From the NCBI GenBank assembly GCA_963920575.1, contig OY986966.1, positions 3,740,130 to 3,804,129 of the forward strand: DNA of 64,000 nt, read 5' to 3'. The notes beneath the pieces are model-generated. The model was not told the origin of the DNA. It did no database searches and worked only from the letters and a program-made list of their open reading frames with translations. Made by a program: the position numbers and the translations under genes. The DNA comes from Narthecium ossifragum. Lineage: Eukaryota; Streptophyta; Magnoliopsida; Dioscoreales; Nartheciaceae. Shown here piece after piece: positions 45,269 through 57,379 of the stretch; position 1 is the first letter of the stretch, and each line of letters starts with the position of its first letter.

Positions 45269-47130
45269 AAGGGATCAAGGAGTTCAGGAGAATTCAATTA
45301 AGCTACACTAATAGTTAGTTCTTTGGGATTTTCATACGATTTATGCAGGGATTTTGGGATGTAATTAATGATGCGAACTGATACAGAGGACATTAGTCCC
45401 ATTCGTTCATTTGTTTGAGGCTCTGTTGTATGTGCTAGAACTAAGGCCTCGTTTAGTCTTGTACTACTTAAGTTTTTTTTTTTTAAGTGAAAGAAATAGG
45501 GTTATTCAAACTTTGTCTTCGGTTGATTTGTGTTCAATGATCTCACAGATTAGGAACTCAGATGGTTGCAAATTAATGCATGGAAAGCCCAGCAAGAAAT
45601 TTAGTTAGATCAACATTAGTTATCGTCATCAAGGAAGTAATATTTGCTAGGAAAATAGAGTCTATATATATCCATCAAATAATTAATAATGACAATATAT
45701 ATCATAACTTAATCCGCATCAATGTGGAGACTAGGCAAGTTGAAGTTCTGATTCGGGTTGTCAAACTTTTACATACCTTATAAAGCGATTGTCATACAAG
45801 GATTTAAAACTAAATCATATCAGACGATTTAGGAACTTCAGTTAGATTAGACAAATATATATATATATATATCCATTCTCTGTTACATACATGGCTTATA
45901 AAAGTTGAGCAATATATTCTTGATTAATCAGTCCTTTTTCTCCTTTCACCCAATTGCTTTTATTTCTTATAGCAGTTAAGCTTTTAACCATGGCTTAATG
46001 TACTTTTCTACCATCATCTCAGTACATAACGAGTACATGGGTGGATTGGAATCGTGGCATACATATGAAATAATACTAGCTTTTTTATGCCTTCCAACAA
46101 CAAGGTTCAAACTCAGGAACTCCAAATCAGAAGTCATGAAATCTTACCCCAAAACAACACTCAAATTATATGAATTCTACAATCATTCGATTTCCATGAA
46201 GTTAAGCTTTTGAGATATATAATTGCATGCATGGTGGAGTTCATATATACTAAATACTATGACGTTTCATACTTTCATCATCTGACTCAAATAGCAATAT
46301 TTTTGCTCCAAGACCTCATATATATTCTCGTAAGAATATCTAAACCAACTACTTCCCATCAACTTAGTCTTTTGGAGTTTTTGATGCAACTAACATTGGC
46401 ATCAAGATTGACAGAAGTAGCAGTGCAACAGAATGCCCTTCGCCTTTGGTACTATTTTTCTTTGATTTTAGTTGGCATCAAGATTGAGCATTATTATACA
46501 GCCAAGTGTCTATCTAAATTTTCTCAAGACTTTTCCACACTTGCTTTTCTGATCACAAGAAGGTGTTTCAACAGTCTTCATGTTTGAACAGTCAGAGACA
46601 TGGACCAATAAGAATCTTCTTCTTCTACAAGTCAATTGTGGCTCCGACAAACCTCACCACCATCCTCATAGGAATCGATATCAACCCTCCATTTTATCCT
46701 ATAATCACGGTTCCGACGAAAAAAAATAGAAACTTATATCAGGTCAAATATCATTTTTTTTCTAGAGTCCATTCCATTCAGACGCCGGAACCACACCGTT
46801 GAATGCGATATCTGATTTCATCTATCTAATGCTAGTGACACTCTAGTCATTAAAGAATAATACCAATGTATCATGCCATCTTAGTTTAAACATTTTTATC
46901 TTAAAATAATTATCATAATGTCGTATGAAAATATTTATAATTCGCATGAGTACGATATTTTGTTATAAAGTCAATATAAACGCCCTATTTCTTTTTTTTT
47001 TCTTTTTTTTGGACAAATAGAAAAGAGCCCAAAAGTTACACCCAAACTTGTTTCTTTATTCAATTGCTACAAATTAACACATGTACAAAAGCCAACTCGG
47101 TCGCCGACTCACTCGGGGACGTCGTCGCAT
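45269..47130. other. WRKY 3' region and AT-rich intergenic
   Basis: 3' UTR expected in the first few hundred bases. (TA)n at 45,857-45,874. ORFs here have no recognisable domain and low-complexity AT-rich codons. No repeat border was found. Confidence 0.5.
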
Positions 47131-47650
47131 TCACCTCGGCTGCTGGATCGCCCTCGGGCTCACTTTACCGCTCACGATCTTTGGCGCCTTCTCGCCGTAC
47201 CTGGCGCCGTCCGATCGTCCACGTGTCGCCCTCCACTTCTCCGCACCCCACGTCACCACCTCCTTCCTCTCCCGCTCCTCCTTATCTGGTCATCCAATCG
47301 TCAGCTAATTTTTCAGATCAGCGGAACAAACCTTGTAAAAAAAAATTAGGGGTTTTATCGCGCTTACGGTGAAGGGGCGTTAAGGCGGAGTCGGAGAGGA
47401 GGATCTCGAGGTCGTCGGGGAGGGCGTCCACGAAATCGTCTTCTCCGAGATCGGAGACGATCGGGATCTCGCCGTCGTCGTCTTCATCGAAGCACTCGCG
47501 GAGCCAGTAGTCGCGGAACCAGGGGGAGAAGCGGACGAGCGCCCACCACTCCGGCGAGTAGTCCTCCACCTCCCGGTAGCCGGCCCCCGGCACGTACGGC
47601 GCCGCATTAGGATTCAAGCTCGAGCCCATTCCCCTGGTCATCACATCCAT
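47131..47650 (-). CDS. ERD15-like protein (PAM2 motif, poly(A)-binding-protein interactor)
   Basis: Two exons on the minus strand: 47650-47368 and 47285-47131, with an 82-bp GT/AG intron, giving 145 aa. The PAM2 motif [11 protein letters not shown] lies at residues 8-18 and is followed by [27 protein letters not shown], the hallmark of the ERD15/CID family. An acidic middle and a C terminus [11 protein letters not shown] complete the family layout. PAM2 binds the MLLE domain of poly(A)-binding protein. ERD15 members respond rapidly to drought, ABA and pathogens. The C-terminal exon is short and falls outside a simple ORF search; it is supported by frame, splice sites and the conserved QPR end. 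Confidence 0.88.
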
Positions 47651-48329
47651 CAAATCTCACTCTAGTCTGTAGTGATGGGTTTCAGCATAGCGGGGCCGCT
47701 GTGTATATGTAGGAGTCCGTGAGCAGTGGTAGTTATGTAAATACGTGGAGAGTGGGGGGCGTTTGGATTGGTTGGGAGAAATTTCCGGTAAGCTTCCACC
47801 GACGCGCTCGTCGTATCCGGTGAGCGCGGTGACGATCACGAGGAGTGGGCTAAAATGCGCCGTGGAATAAGATCGGGAGGCGCAGGGTGGCGGGACCGGA
47901 GAGCTGGGAAACGGTGGGTGGGGGCGGGGACGGGGAGGGCTTGTCTAGAACGGGGGTGACACGTGGAAGGGCCTTTTGTCGTTATCCGGAGTGGGTAGGG
48001 TTGACACGTCACTGTTCCGATCCATTTGCTGACGTGGACGGATAGAGCTGGGCTTCGTATCACGTTTTATTGTCGGGAATAAATAATAGTTATTGAGCCT
48101 TTAAATACGGTTTGGTTGTGATATATTCTATTGCAGGGTGTTTAGAGATAATAAGCGTCAGTACGTTGAGATAAGTTATGGGATAAAAGTTATTCCACCG
48201 ATCGGTGAGGTGGAAACTAAATTCCACTTTTGAATTTTTATGAGTCATATTGATAGTTTATTTAATAATATGATAATTCATATAATATTCACCTTTATTT
48301 TAATAAATTATTTAATAATATGATAATAT
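47651..48329. other. Upstream of the ERD15-like gene, no gene seen
   Basis: Likely promoter of the minus-strand gene, with several ACGTGGA/ACGTGTC stretches (47,741, 47,959, 48,034) that match ABRE-like ACGT cores. Beyond 48,060 the DNA is AT-rich. Confidence 0.4.
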
Positions 48330-48748
48330 ACTAGTACTCACCCGTGCCCCTGACATGGTTTTGCAGTTCTCTTACTTAGGGAATATGTATATGTAAAGCT
48401 AACTTAGGGAATATGTATATGTAAACTAAATTAATTAATTAATTAATCAACCTTATAAGGAGCAATAACGGTTAACCTGCATTAATTCATATCAACCTAA
48501 ATTCTATTAATATTATCTTAATTATGTAATATGTAAAGACTTATATTTATATTTTATATTTTATATATTTTATATTTTATTGGTTATGTTTTATGGTGGT
48601 AGTGAACAAAAAACTATGACCAACCTTCGAATCCTGGACCACCTATAGGTCAACACAGCCGTCTAACCAGACAAACTACATGGAGCTTGTTAAAATTTTA
48701 TATTAACAATAACTAAAAATTGTGCCAGGGGCACAGGTGAGTACTAGT
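48330..48748. mobile_element. Inverted-repeat element (about 420 bp)
   Basis: ACTAGTACTCACCCGTGCCCC at 48330 is repeated in inverse orientation as GGGGCACAGGTGAGTACTAGT ending 48748. The interior is AT-rich with TTTTATATT repeats (48,541-48,585). No ORF. Probably a non-autonomous DNA transposon. Confidence 0.6.
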
Positions 48749-49386
48749 GTTGATATATAAACTAACTTAGGGAATATGTACATATAAATAGCCTTATTAA
48801 GGGGGAAACGGTTATAACCGTTTTTGCTCCTTATAAGGATGACTAAGTGGTGGGCCCGTGCCACCTGACTCGGCTAACTGCCCGCCCCCGCTATTTCTAT
48901 TATAACTTACGCCACATCAGCCACTATCTTTTTTTTATTTATTTAATTATAATTTTATACCACGTGTATGCCATGTGTGTATAAGTTTATGACTCAGATG
49001 ATGAGTCATAAAAGTAACTACCTTGAATCTTATAAGGTAGATAAGTATGTATATTTAAAACTAATCTCCTGTCTTATGATTATAAGGATGTATATTTAAA
49101 ACTAACCTAGGCAAGATGATAAAAATATACAAAGTTAACTTAGGAAAATATATATGTAAATAAACTAACATGAGGTAAACGATTGTAACCGTTTTTGCTC
49201 CTTATAAGGTTGATAAAGGATATAATTTAATTAATAATATTTTCTCATTTTATTAATATTATGATACATATATTCACCTTAACTTCTAAATAACTTATTC
49301 GACATAATCAACATGAATATATTATAATAAAATATAATATTACCACCATATCCGTCATGCTCGACGTCTCCACCGACAAATCCCTC
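48749..49386. other. AT-rich region with repeated ACCGTTTTTGCTCCTTATAAGG
   Basis: The text ACCGTTTTTGCTCCTTATAAGG occurs at about 48,819 and 49,191. An inverse form CCTTATAAGGAGCAATAACGG occurs inside the preceding element near 48,451. These suggest several related short repeats nested together. No gene. Confidence 0.5.
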
Positions 49387-49578
49387 TCATATCAACGTCC
49401 GGTTATTTGCCATCTCCGCGGATGCCCGCTCCTTCGCCATCGTCGGCGTCGATGTCCTCCTGTTCTCCACCAAGTCGTATGGCTCGGCAGTGTTGAGGGT
49501 GTTATTGCTGGCGACGTACACGTGGCCTTCACCTACGGCGAACACGAATAAGGATCGCATCGCCACATGGCATAGCAC
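49387..49578 (-). pseudogene. Kelch-repeat-like gene fragment
   Basis: The 63-residue minus-strand ORF contains VYVASNNTLNTAEPYDL and a MAKERASAE end. It resembles one blade of an F-box/kelch protein (VYVAGG ... SAE YD ... MARER). No start, F-box or neighbouring blades were found, so it is at most a relic. Confidence 0.35.
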
Positions 49579-50398
49579 GGTGACATAACATGATCATACA
49601 CATCAATGCATCCCCATATGGACGCAAATAAGAGCCCTCTCCCCCTCCGACGACTTTACCTTCATCCATGGCGTGAATGGCATCGCATAAGAGCGGCTAT
49701 GAAAGCATATTGCTAGGAAGCCAAAAGTCGCCCAATCGTGTGACATCGTCCATCGAGCTTGGCTCTAAAAACTATATAAATAAATAAATACAATGATCCG
49801 CTATGAAACCATACAATTACATACACAAATACGTACAAACTAATGCAAGACCAAGGGCGGACCTGACTGAGTCCGATCCGGAGCAACTCCCGAGGCGATC
49901 CGGACGCATTCGGACCCCATCCGTCCGACTGAGATCTTTGGATGGCCATAACTTTTGATCCGGATATCCGATCGGGGCGTGCGACCAGTCGAAACGACCG
50001 GCTCGACGAGCCCATCATTTATCATCGGAGATCTTCGATCTCTCCATGATTGCTCGTCAAATCGCCAAATTCCTTCTCCTTTTGGTCTAAATCTCAGTTT
50101 TAGTGAAAACTTTCCTTTTTTGGCAATTTTATCGATTTCTATTTTTGGCAACTGTCCTATTTTGAGTAGGATTTCTCTTTTCTTTTGAATTCCCGGTTTA
50201 TTTCAGGCTTTAGGATTTTGATTAGGAGTTGATGGTTGAGTCCATGTTATAGTTGAGTTGGTCTTTCCTTAAACCTATAAAAGGAGGCATAGGGTTTGTA
50301 AAAAGGGAGTTTTGGTTGATGAATAAAATAGAGTTTTTGGTTTCTTACTCTATAGAAATCTGGTTATCTCTCCCATAGAGAGTTTGGTTATCTCTCCC
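49579..50398 (+). other. Possible LTR-like segment hosting the solo LTR
   Basis: No gene. Near 50,277 CTATAAAAGGAGGCATAGGG followed by GATGAATAAAATAGAG has the layout of a TATA box and polyadenylation region of a plant LTR. The solo LTR at 50,399 interrupts this segment, which continues after 52,838. Confidence 0.35.
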
Positions 50399-52833
50399 TG
50401 TCGCGCCCCAACCCGCGAAAGCCCAACCGGGCCGGGCGACGTGAACCGGAACCTACAAAACGCGGAAAAGAACGGCGAGGGTTCCCTCTAACCTATTGGT
50501 CTCCCTAACAACTCACCAAATGCACCCTCAATTATGACAATAATTAAGAACATCGAACCACGGATTATAAATTCAAAGTGTTAATATACAAATCCTCGGA
50601 GAGGGGAGATTCGAATACAACATACTCCCGTAGGAGACTAGCTAACCAAAAGGGTAAAAGCAGTAAATATCGCCACCTCTCAAAGTCCACCAGGCGCCGC
50701 CGCACCGCCGACCAACTGTCCGGTAGGGGCCACAAAAGAGGAACTGATGCCTGCACCTGCAAAACGCAGCCCGGGTAGGTGTGAGCACTAAGCTCAGTAG
50801 GGATCTACACTACGCCACACAGAAGGAAGAGGGAAACACAACAGTGTCGCCGTCAAATAGAACCTGGGTGTATACAGGGGTCCCATAACCCCACCGCGTG
50901 TCCTTGAGGCCCAGGGACGGCACTCAATAACACCTGAGGCCTAGGGACGGCACTCAGGAACAGGAACAACACTGGCGACACCAAAGGTCAGCACAGTGGG
51001 ACACCGGCTACACCTCAGCATCCGACTCGAGACCGACACGACCTCTACAATCATCAAGCATCCAGTGTACCAGTCATCTAAGCCTATCATCGAATCGACT
51101 GGACACCATAATTCAAACCGGGACCAAACAGCCCAACCCCGGTCCTAGGGCTAAGTCCGAGCTTCCAGCCTCGGGACGGCGACCCAAAGATCACGCACGC
51201 CCTAATCAATGCAACTAATGCACAATCAACAATGCATGCTATGACATACACAAACAGGAGATAGGCATGCAACAGTATGACAAATATCATATAAGTCAAC
51301 CGGATTTCTGTTGCGGTATTACCGACCGCTGCCAGCCGATCCGCAGCGGGTCCCGGCATTACGACGGTACCACGACCGTCGACCGCAGACTCCTGCAACG
51401 GGAAGCAACCCCGAAAACCGCTCATGAACAGTAGAAATATAATATTATAATTCGACATATAATATTATATTTAAAAACACCAAATGTCCTCTCCTAGAAG
51501 CTATTTGATCTGATCGATCCGACGTCCAACCGATGTCGGATTTAAGATCCAACTTAGCCACCAGTAAAGCTACATGTATGGATCAACATATCCAAAATCC
51601 AGAATCATCCAACGGTTGGATTAACGGAAAAACGCTAATGAAAACCACTAATCAAAACTAACTTGCTAATTAATTGCTGCAACGCAGCCCTCCAGTGCGA
51701 AAATCATAACAATTCGTAGGAAAATAGGAAAAATACAAAACAAGATGTACTGGAAAGCTAACGAAGAGATCTACATCTCTTATGTTTAGCAAAAGCCAAG
51801 ATCATGTACTCGCCGGCCGGAAAACGCGCCGCAAGCCGGCTGTTTCTCAAGAACAGCAGAAAAACAGAGAATCCGAGCTTAATCATGTAATAAACCTACT
51901 CAAAACTCAACTGATCAACATGAAACTCAAATCAGTTATTCTAATAGGTAAGAAGCATCTAAAAGCATGAGGATCAACAGATCCAACGGTTAGATCACGC
52001 GAAACCCATTGAAGAACACATGTAGGTAGAAGAACCTACCCAACAGCGCATTCCCGGTTGATCCCTCGCAAACCAGCCACCAACACGACCTCAAACCACC
52101 TCAGCAACCTTCCTCTCGTCTCCACGAATCCAACAAGCTTTAGAACACCCAATTTGGTGGTCGGAGGAGGGAGAACGGCGAAGAAGAAGCTCGCCGACGG
52201 AGAAGAGAAGAAGCAGAGCACCGCGGGAAAAGAAAGGAAGAAGGAAGAAGAAGAGAAGAGAAGAGAGGGAAGAAGAAGGGAAAGCTCGGGGGAAAGCCAG
52301 GAAAGCCTGGGGGAGGGGAGGGAGCTCCCCTGACAGGGGAAAACGACGGTCGGCTGCCGTCATCGCGGAAGACAAAAACCCACCGACTGTTTGATCACGA
52401 GTCCGATCGATCGCTCCTACGAGCGATCGATCGCTCCCGAGCCGCAAACAGCCCCAAAACCTTCTGCACTAAGCTATCGATCTCCAAAGCATGTCAGATC
52501 GATCTGGCTAGCAAGGCCAGATCAATCTCATTAGCAATTCAGATCGATTTCCTTCGCCCAGAAAGGCAAACTTGGGCTAAAACACAAGCCCAAGCTCAGA
52601 TCTTTCGATCTCATGTTCACCTAGCCATTCTAAACAAACACTAACACAAGCAAGGCCAGTGTGTGTGCACACGCGGGTGTGAAACAAACCAACAAGCCAC
52701 AATTTACGAAATTGCCCTTGTGGTCCAAGAAACAATACGATCCACCGGATCGCACGCTCGACGCGAGGCAAACCAACGAGCCACGGGCCTGACCCAGCCG
52801 GTCGACCCAGGAGTAGAGGGACGGGTCCTCACA
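50399..52833 (-). mobile_element. Solo LTR of the Tekay family
   Basis: 2435 bases, on the minus strand running from TGTGAGGACC (52833) to GGGGCGCGACA (50399). It is homologous to the LTRs of elements 1-3, sharing AACCAGCCACCAACACG, the AGCGATCGATCGCT hairpin and the ACAAATTGCC-like end. The 5-bp target duplication CTCCC lies at 50394-50398 and 52834-52838. No internal region, so it arose by LTR-LTR recombination. Confidence 0.88.
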
Positions 52834-52838
52834 CTCCC

Positions 52839-53495
52839 ATTGAGAGATCCACGTTTACCCTGCGCAACAAACAATACCATGATTTGTCTAACGATGATTG
52901 AGGTTTATATCATGAGCTTCTCTATTCACTGGATTTATTTATTAAAACTCAATTCTAAAGCTGATCTTTTTCAATGTTAAAGTTAATCTTTTTCATTAAA
53001 ACTCAATCCACAGTTGCATCCCCGCCCGGAGGCAAAAGCGAAGTTGTCGTTGCTGGCCGAAGAGGAGAGCGAAGTCGTCGACGTTAAAGCGTATGTGCAT
53101 TGTGTCATTTCTCTTGCTAGCTAGTTAAGTATAATGGAGCAACATTTCCTGATTTGTTATGATTTTAGCTCAATATATATGGTCACAAGTAATGGATTCA
53201 GAGTAATCGCTCAAATTACTGCTTACGTCAAAGTTCGGATCCTGGAACTATGAGCTTGTGTATGACTATTACAGATAAAACATTCAAGAGACCCACTAAA
53301 GAGAGCAAGATAAAAAGAGACAATAATTAATAGAGAAAACAAGGATGTAAATTTTGTTCCGCCGCAAAATTAATCATAGGACGGAAAATGTTACAATAAA
53401 CAAATCGATATACGTACACAAATCACAAATCACCACACAATTAATTTAATGGTCTCAATGACAGTAACTGAGGTAGTTGATACAAGGAGGCAGGA
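52839..53495. other. Intergenic; no gene recognised
   Basis: Remainder of the segment split by the solo LTR, then AT-rich DNA. A CAG-bounded GC-rich stretch at 53,010-53,085 followed by GTATGT looks exon-like but is isolated. Confidence 0.4.
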
Positions 53496-54942
53496 CTAAA
53501 TATAGGTTTGTTTGGAGAGCTTGTATCCAGACAATAGTGCCGATAGAGCGAGGGCGAAAAATGCAAAGAAAGACATGCTTATAGCAGCCGATGATGCGTC
53601 TGTGAAGGTGTTATCCGCATTCTCTCGCATCCGATTTGTTAGCGGAACAGCTGCGGATGCTGAGGATATCAGCAGGTATGCAATTCCCTGGAAGACCCAA
53701 CAACTCACCAGTTTCAGTCAGTCTCCAGTCGATCACCATGATCGAGGTACAGAACAACAATTAATGTCTGAAGAATTAATGAACGTACTCTTCTTTCTAT
53801 GATATGAGCTAGTTGTACGTGATGGTTAAGACATTTCACTTATTAGTCCTAGAATACAACAAGAACATGATAGAGGGAGCCAATTTTTGTCGAGAAACCA
53901 AGGACAATTAAACAACCAGATGTCGAATATCAAATCGTCTTATGTCGTGACTTGTGATATTAGACTATAGTTTGTCGATCTATGGGTTAATTACAATTGC
54001 TTATCAGCTTTGAATTAATTGAAGCATCATAAGAGGGTTATTACGCACCAATGGATTCAATGTACAAAATACAAAGAGTGTAGAGGAAAAGTTTCTGGCC
54101 AAAATCATATATGGGCCATGTTTGTGCTTAAAAAGGGTCCTAAATGAAAAAGTGTTGACTTGTACATAATGACTTAGCTCAACAAAAGATTTACAAAAAT
54201 AAATAAATAAATCCATGGGTCTGTCCGACGACTTGACCAAAGATCTGTGACAGCTGTGTTACAGCCCAATAGCCCATCATGGAACGTTACGTTATCCAGG
54301 TCACATGAATGAGTTGACTTACGTAAAGAGAATTCCACGTGGCATTACTCAAGTATTTATTAGTTTTATGCCTTTGTTCGTTACCGTGTTCACTGAACGT
54401 TGGCACTGACACGCTATAGATGATTCCTTAATCTATTCCTTTCTTCCTATAAACAAATAGTAAATTACCAACATTGGGCCACCAACCTGATCTCCGGCGA
54501 AATCAACGATAGCCGACGCCCGCTTCGACAGCTGGTCGGCTCCGCCGCCGAACCGGAGGACTTGCCGGACCACCTGAGCGGCGGAGTACAAGAAAGCCAG
54601 GACGGCGATCGCCAAGCAATACCTGCAAAAGAGCTGGTGTTCTTTAGTCCCACATCGAATAATTAGGATTTAGGGATCAAAACGTTCGGCGCCCTCATCA
54701 ATGTCACCTCACCTGTATTCGTCGTATTTATCGAAGTCCCGCCAGTCGCCGTGCTTATTGGAGCCCATGACGACGAGTGATAACAAAGAGAAGAGGCACG
54801 TCAACCCCCGGAGCACCAGGCCAGCCTTCTCCGCCAGCTCCTGCCTCTTCCACCGCGTCAGCACCGACGTCACCGCCGGCGCCGGGGCCTCCTCGGCAAC
54901 CGCCGACGGCACCGGTTGAGGCTTTGCCTCTCCGACCTCCAT
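53496..54942 (-). CDS. CASP-like protein (CASPL, subfamily 4 type)
   Basis: Three exons on the minus strand: 54942-54713, 54622-54487 and 53687-53496, with GT/AG borders in phase, giving 185 aa. Four membrane helices are visible: GLTCLFSLLSLVVMG, YCLAIAVLAFLYSAAQVV, IAYLLISSASAAVPL and FFAFFALALSALLSGYKL. Family marks: SNKHGDWRDFDKYDEYRYC across the first junction, DFAGDQ and the C terminus YKLSKQTYI. MARVEL-like CASPL proteins form plasma-membrane scaffolds; CASPs proper organise the Casparian strip. The cytosolic N terminus is P/A-rich. The second intron is about 800 bases. Confidence 0.9.
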
Positions 54943-57121
54943 TAGAAAGAGGGATTGATGTTAGGGGAGGACGGATGCGAAGCAAGAGGAATGACGAGGT
55001 GTCGTTAATTTGGTTTGGTTTTGTTAAGTTTTTGGCGATTAGGAGAAGAGTATTATTGTGTGGGCGGTGTTACTTGGCCAGATGGCAAGCAAACCGTCAC
55101 AAGGAACCCCTTTGACCAGCTATATTGGCCAGCTAATTTATTAGCAGATGGAGTTGGGATCTGGAAAAGTGGAATGGAAATGAGCAGACAGACATCACGA
55201 GATACTCGGTTGAAGAAAGGTATGTGTTTGATTTGTCTCGTGAACAATACAATGGGCTTTTTTAGATCATGGTGGTGTCAAGAGGCTGAACCATTAGGCC
55301 TGTAGAACTAAATGGCACAGGCCAAGGCCCAACGGGCTCTGGCCTGTCTTGACACAGCATCCCAACTCGCAAGGAGAGATGGGAATTCCAAGCTATGATA
55401 TTGGGATAGCTTCACAAGCCCGGTGAGAAATGGCCAAATTACGTACAGGAGATGATGGTGGTGGTGGCGGTGGTGGTTGTCGTCGTCGTCGTCATGGGAC
55501 CAGGGACAGCGAGGAGCTCACGAGACGTGTTCGAGGCCAGATAGGTCTACATGGGCTCGTAGAATCGCTACGACCAAAGAATTTTAATGGCCATATTAAG
55601 AGAATAGAAACAGACGCCTATGGAACTGTCTGCAATCAATTAAGAATGAGCTGGACTGGCCAGCCTGATCCTTTATCCTCATTGTCACATGCATGTGGAC
55701 CTGTGGGTGTTGCTGGCTAACATGCAATGATTTCCGAGTCCAATGGCTGTTCTAAATTCTTATCTATTCAATTAAAAATATATACAAAAACTTGACCGAC
55801 CCACATGCCTATCTACGCCGAAAAGGGGAAATTGAAGGCTCGAATCGGCCAAATTTGAACTCACTTAGTCACTTGGTCTATTTATTTTAAAGTTAATTAC
55901 ATATAGGCTCCCAAAAAAACGCTCAAAATTTGAACAAAAAACACAAAAAAAATAGTCTCAATTCTCTAGAGAAACCCAAATCCGACCCTCAGATCTCCGA
56001 TCTCTATTTACAATTTACAACTATTTCTATGATAAGTTGCTCATATCTCTGAACTTTATTTGCAATTTACAACTATTCGATAATAAGTTGCTCAGATCTT
56101 CGATCTCTATTTATAATTTATAATTATTTAATAATATTTTATTATCGATAGAATAGATGAAAAAATTAATAATTCATTACAAATAAATGACACGTGCATG
56201 TCAGCTGTCCCTATGCACGGAATATTTATTCTTATCATAAAGCATCATCCATATGGAGACATCTGGTGCATTAGGGGACGCTAATACAAATGAACGTTAC
56301 TCAAAACGTGTGGGACCTCTCTTTTGACATCAAATCAAGGATACGTGAATTTGTTCCATGATTTAAAACAACATCGTGGGCCATTCAAATCACTAAAAAG
56401 TAAGAAAAGCCAGACTCTTCCATTTGACCTTCTTAAAAGGAAACATGGAACACATTCACGTATCCTGGGATAAAAAAGAAGAAAACCATTATTGGAAAGT
56501 TCGAGGTATATAAAAAAGGAGATTAAAGTTTTGCTAGAATCTTCTATTCGAAATAAACCATTATTGGAAAAACAAAATCATGGAGAATTAGACAAGAAAT
56601 CGAATTTGAACATTTTCGGTTAAATTAAACGGGTTTTTATTCGAGTTTACCAACTAGACCTCCCTATAACCAATTTATTACAGTACCGCCACTCCTTCAC
56701 GGAATTTTAAACGCTTCCCGACGTCGTAACCCACTTCCCGAAACTTTCTCGCAGCTTTCCCCAAGTAACCGTTACCAGTTACCCACCCTCCGTGATCAAC
56801 CTACTCCTACGGCTACGAAGCGGCCCCGGTAAAATCAACGGCCCAGATATCACCTCCCTTTTTCCTTAATTTATTACCAACTTTTGACCTCAGTCCAAGA
56901 CAACGAATAATAAATAAACTACTTTACCTTCATCCCCGGGCTAATGGCATTCCCGTAATTCCACCCCAAATCCCGGGTCGATTCCGGCATAGTCTCGTAT
57001 ATTACATGTGAACGCGGCGCCGTCGCCAGTTGTCACTTGCCAACCTCGCCTCTGTGGTGATTTCCTAATAACTCCGGCGACTCCGCCGGAGAGCGAGGGG
57101 TATAATCGGGAAGGTACGAAG
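54943..57121. other. Intergenic between the CASPL and methyltransferase genes
   Basis: A divergent gene pair shares this 2.2-kb interval. No further gene recognised. (GTC)n at 55,478-55,493. 55,980-56,130 holds a repeated CTCAGATCT..CGATCTCTATTTACAATTTACAAC unit in three diverged copies. A CACGTG-like motif occurs near 56,187. Confidence 0.5.
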
Positions 57122-57204
57122 ATGAGAGGTGTTTCGTGAGAAATAAACGACCCTAGAATTCCTATTCCCATCTCCGTAAACCGCGAACCGCCCCTCCTCC
57201 CCCC

Positions 57205-57300
57205 ATGGATCCACGTCGTACCCTCGATTTCCCCTGCTCGTCCTCCCCCCGCCGCCTCGTCGGCGCCAACCACACCTCCGCCCGCTTCTGCGCCCGCTAG
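57205..57300 (+). CDS. uORF (31 aa) in the methyltransferase leader
   Basis: ATG at 57205 opens MDPRRTLDFPCSSSPRRLVG and continues to TAG at 57300, 79 bases before the main ATG. A 5-codon uORF lies upstream at 57122-57139. As I recall, Arabidopsis homologues of the main gene (AT3G53400/AT5G03190) are annotated with conserved peptide uORFs (CPuORF46/47), so this may be a peptide-type translational regulator. Initiation context has G at +4 but C at -3, weaker than the main ATG. Confidence 0.55.
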   Translation: MDPRRTLDFPCSSSPRRLVGANHTSARFCAR

Positions 57301-57379
57301 CCAACCCCTTTCCTTTCCTAATCCCCGACCCTTTTCTCTCTTCTCTTTGGTCTGAAGCTATTGCGGTTAGGGCTTCGAG

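Noticed and set aside
53005..53095. Exon-like GC-rich stretch with CAG and GTATGT borders
   Set aside because: About 26 codons alone, no partner exons nearby and no recognised family.
55430..55720. 96-aa ORF with a glycine and arginine run
   Set aside because: Low-complexity start from a (GTC/GGT)n microsatellite; the rest has no domain.
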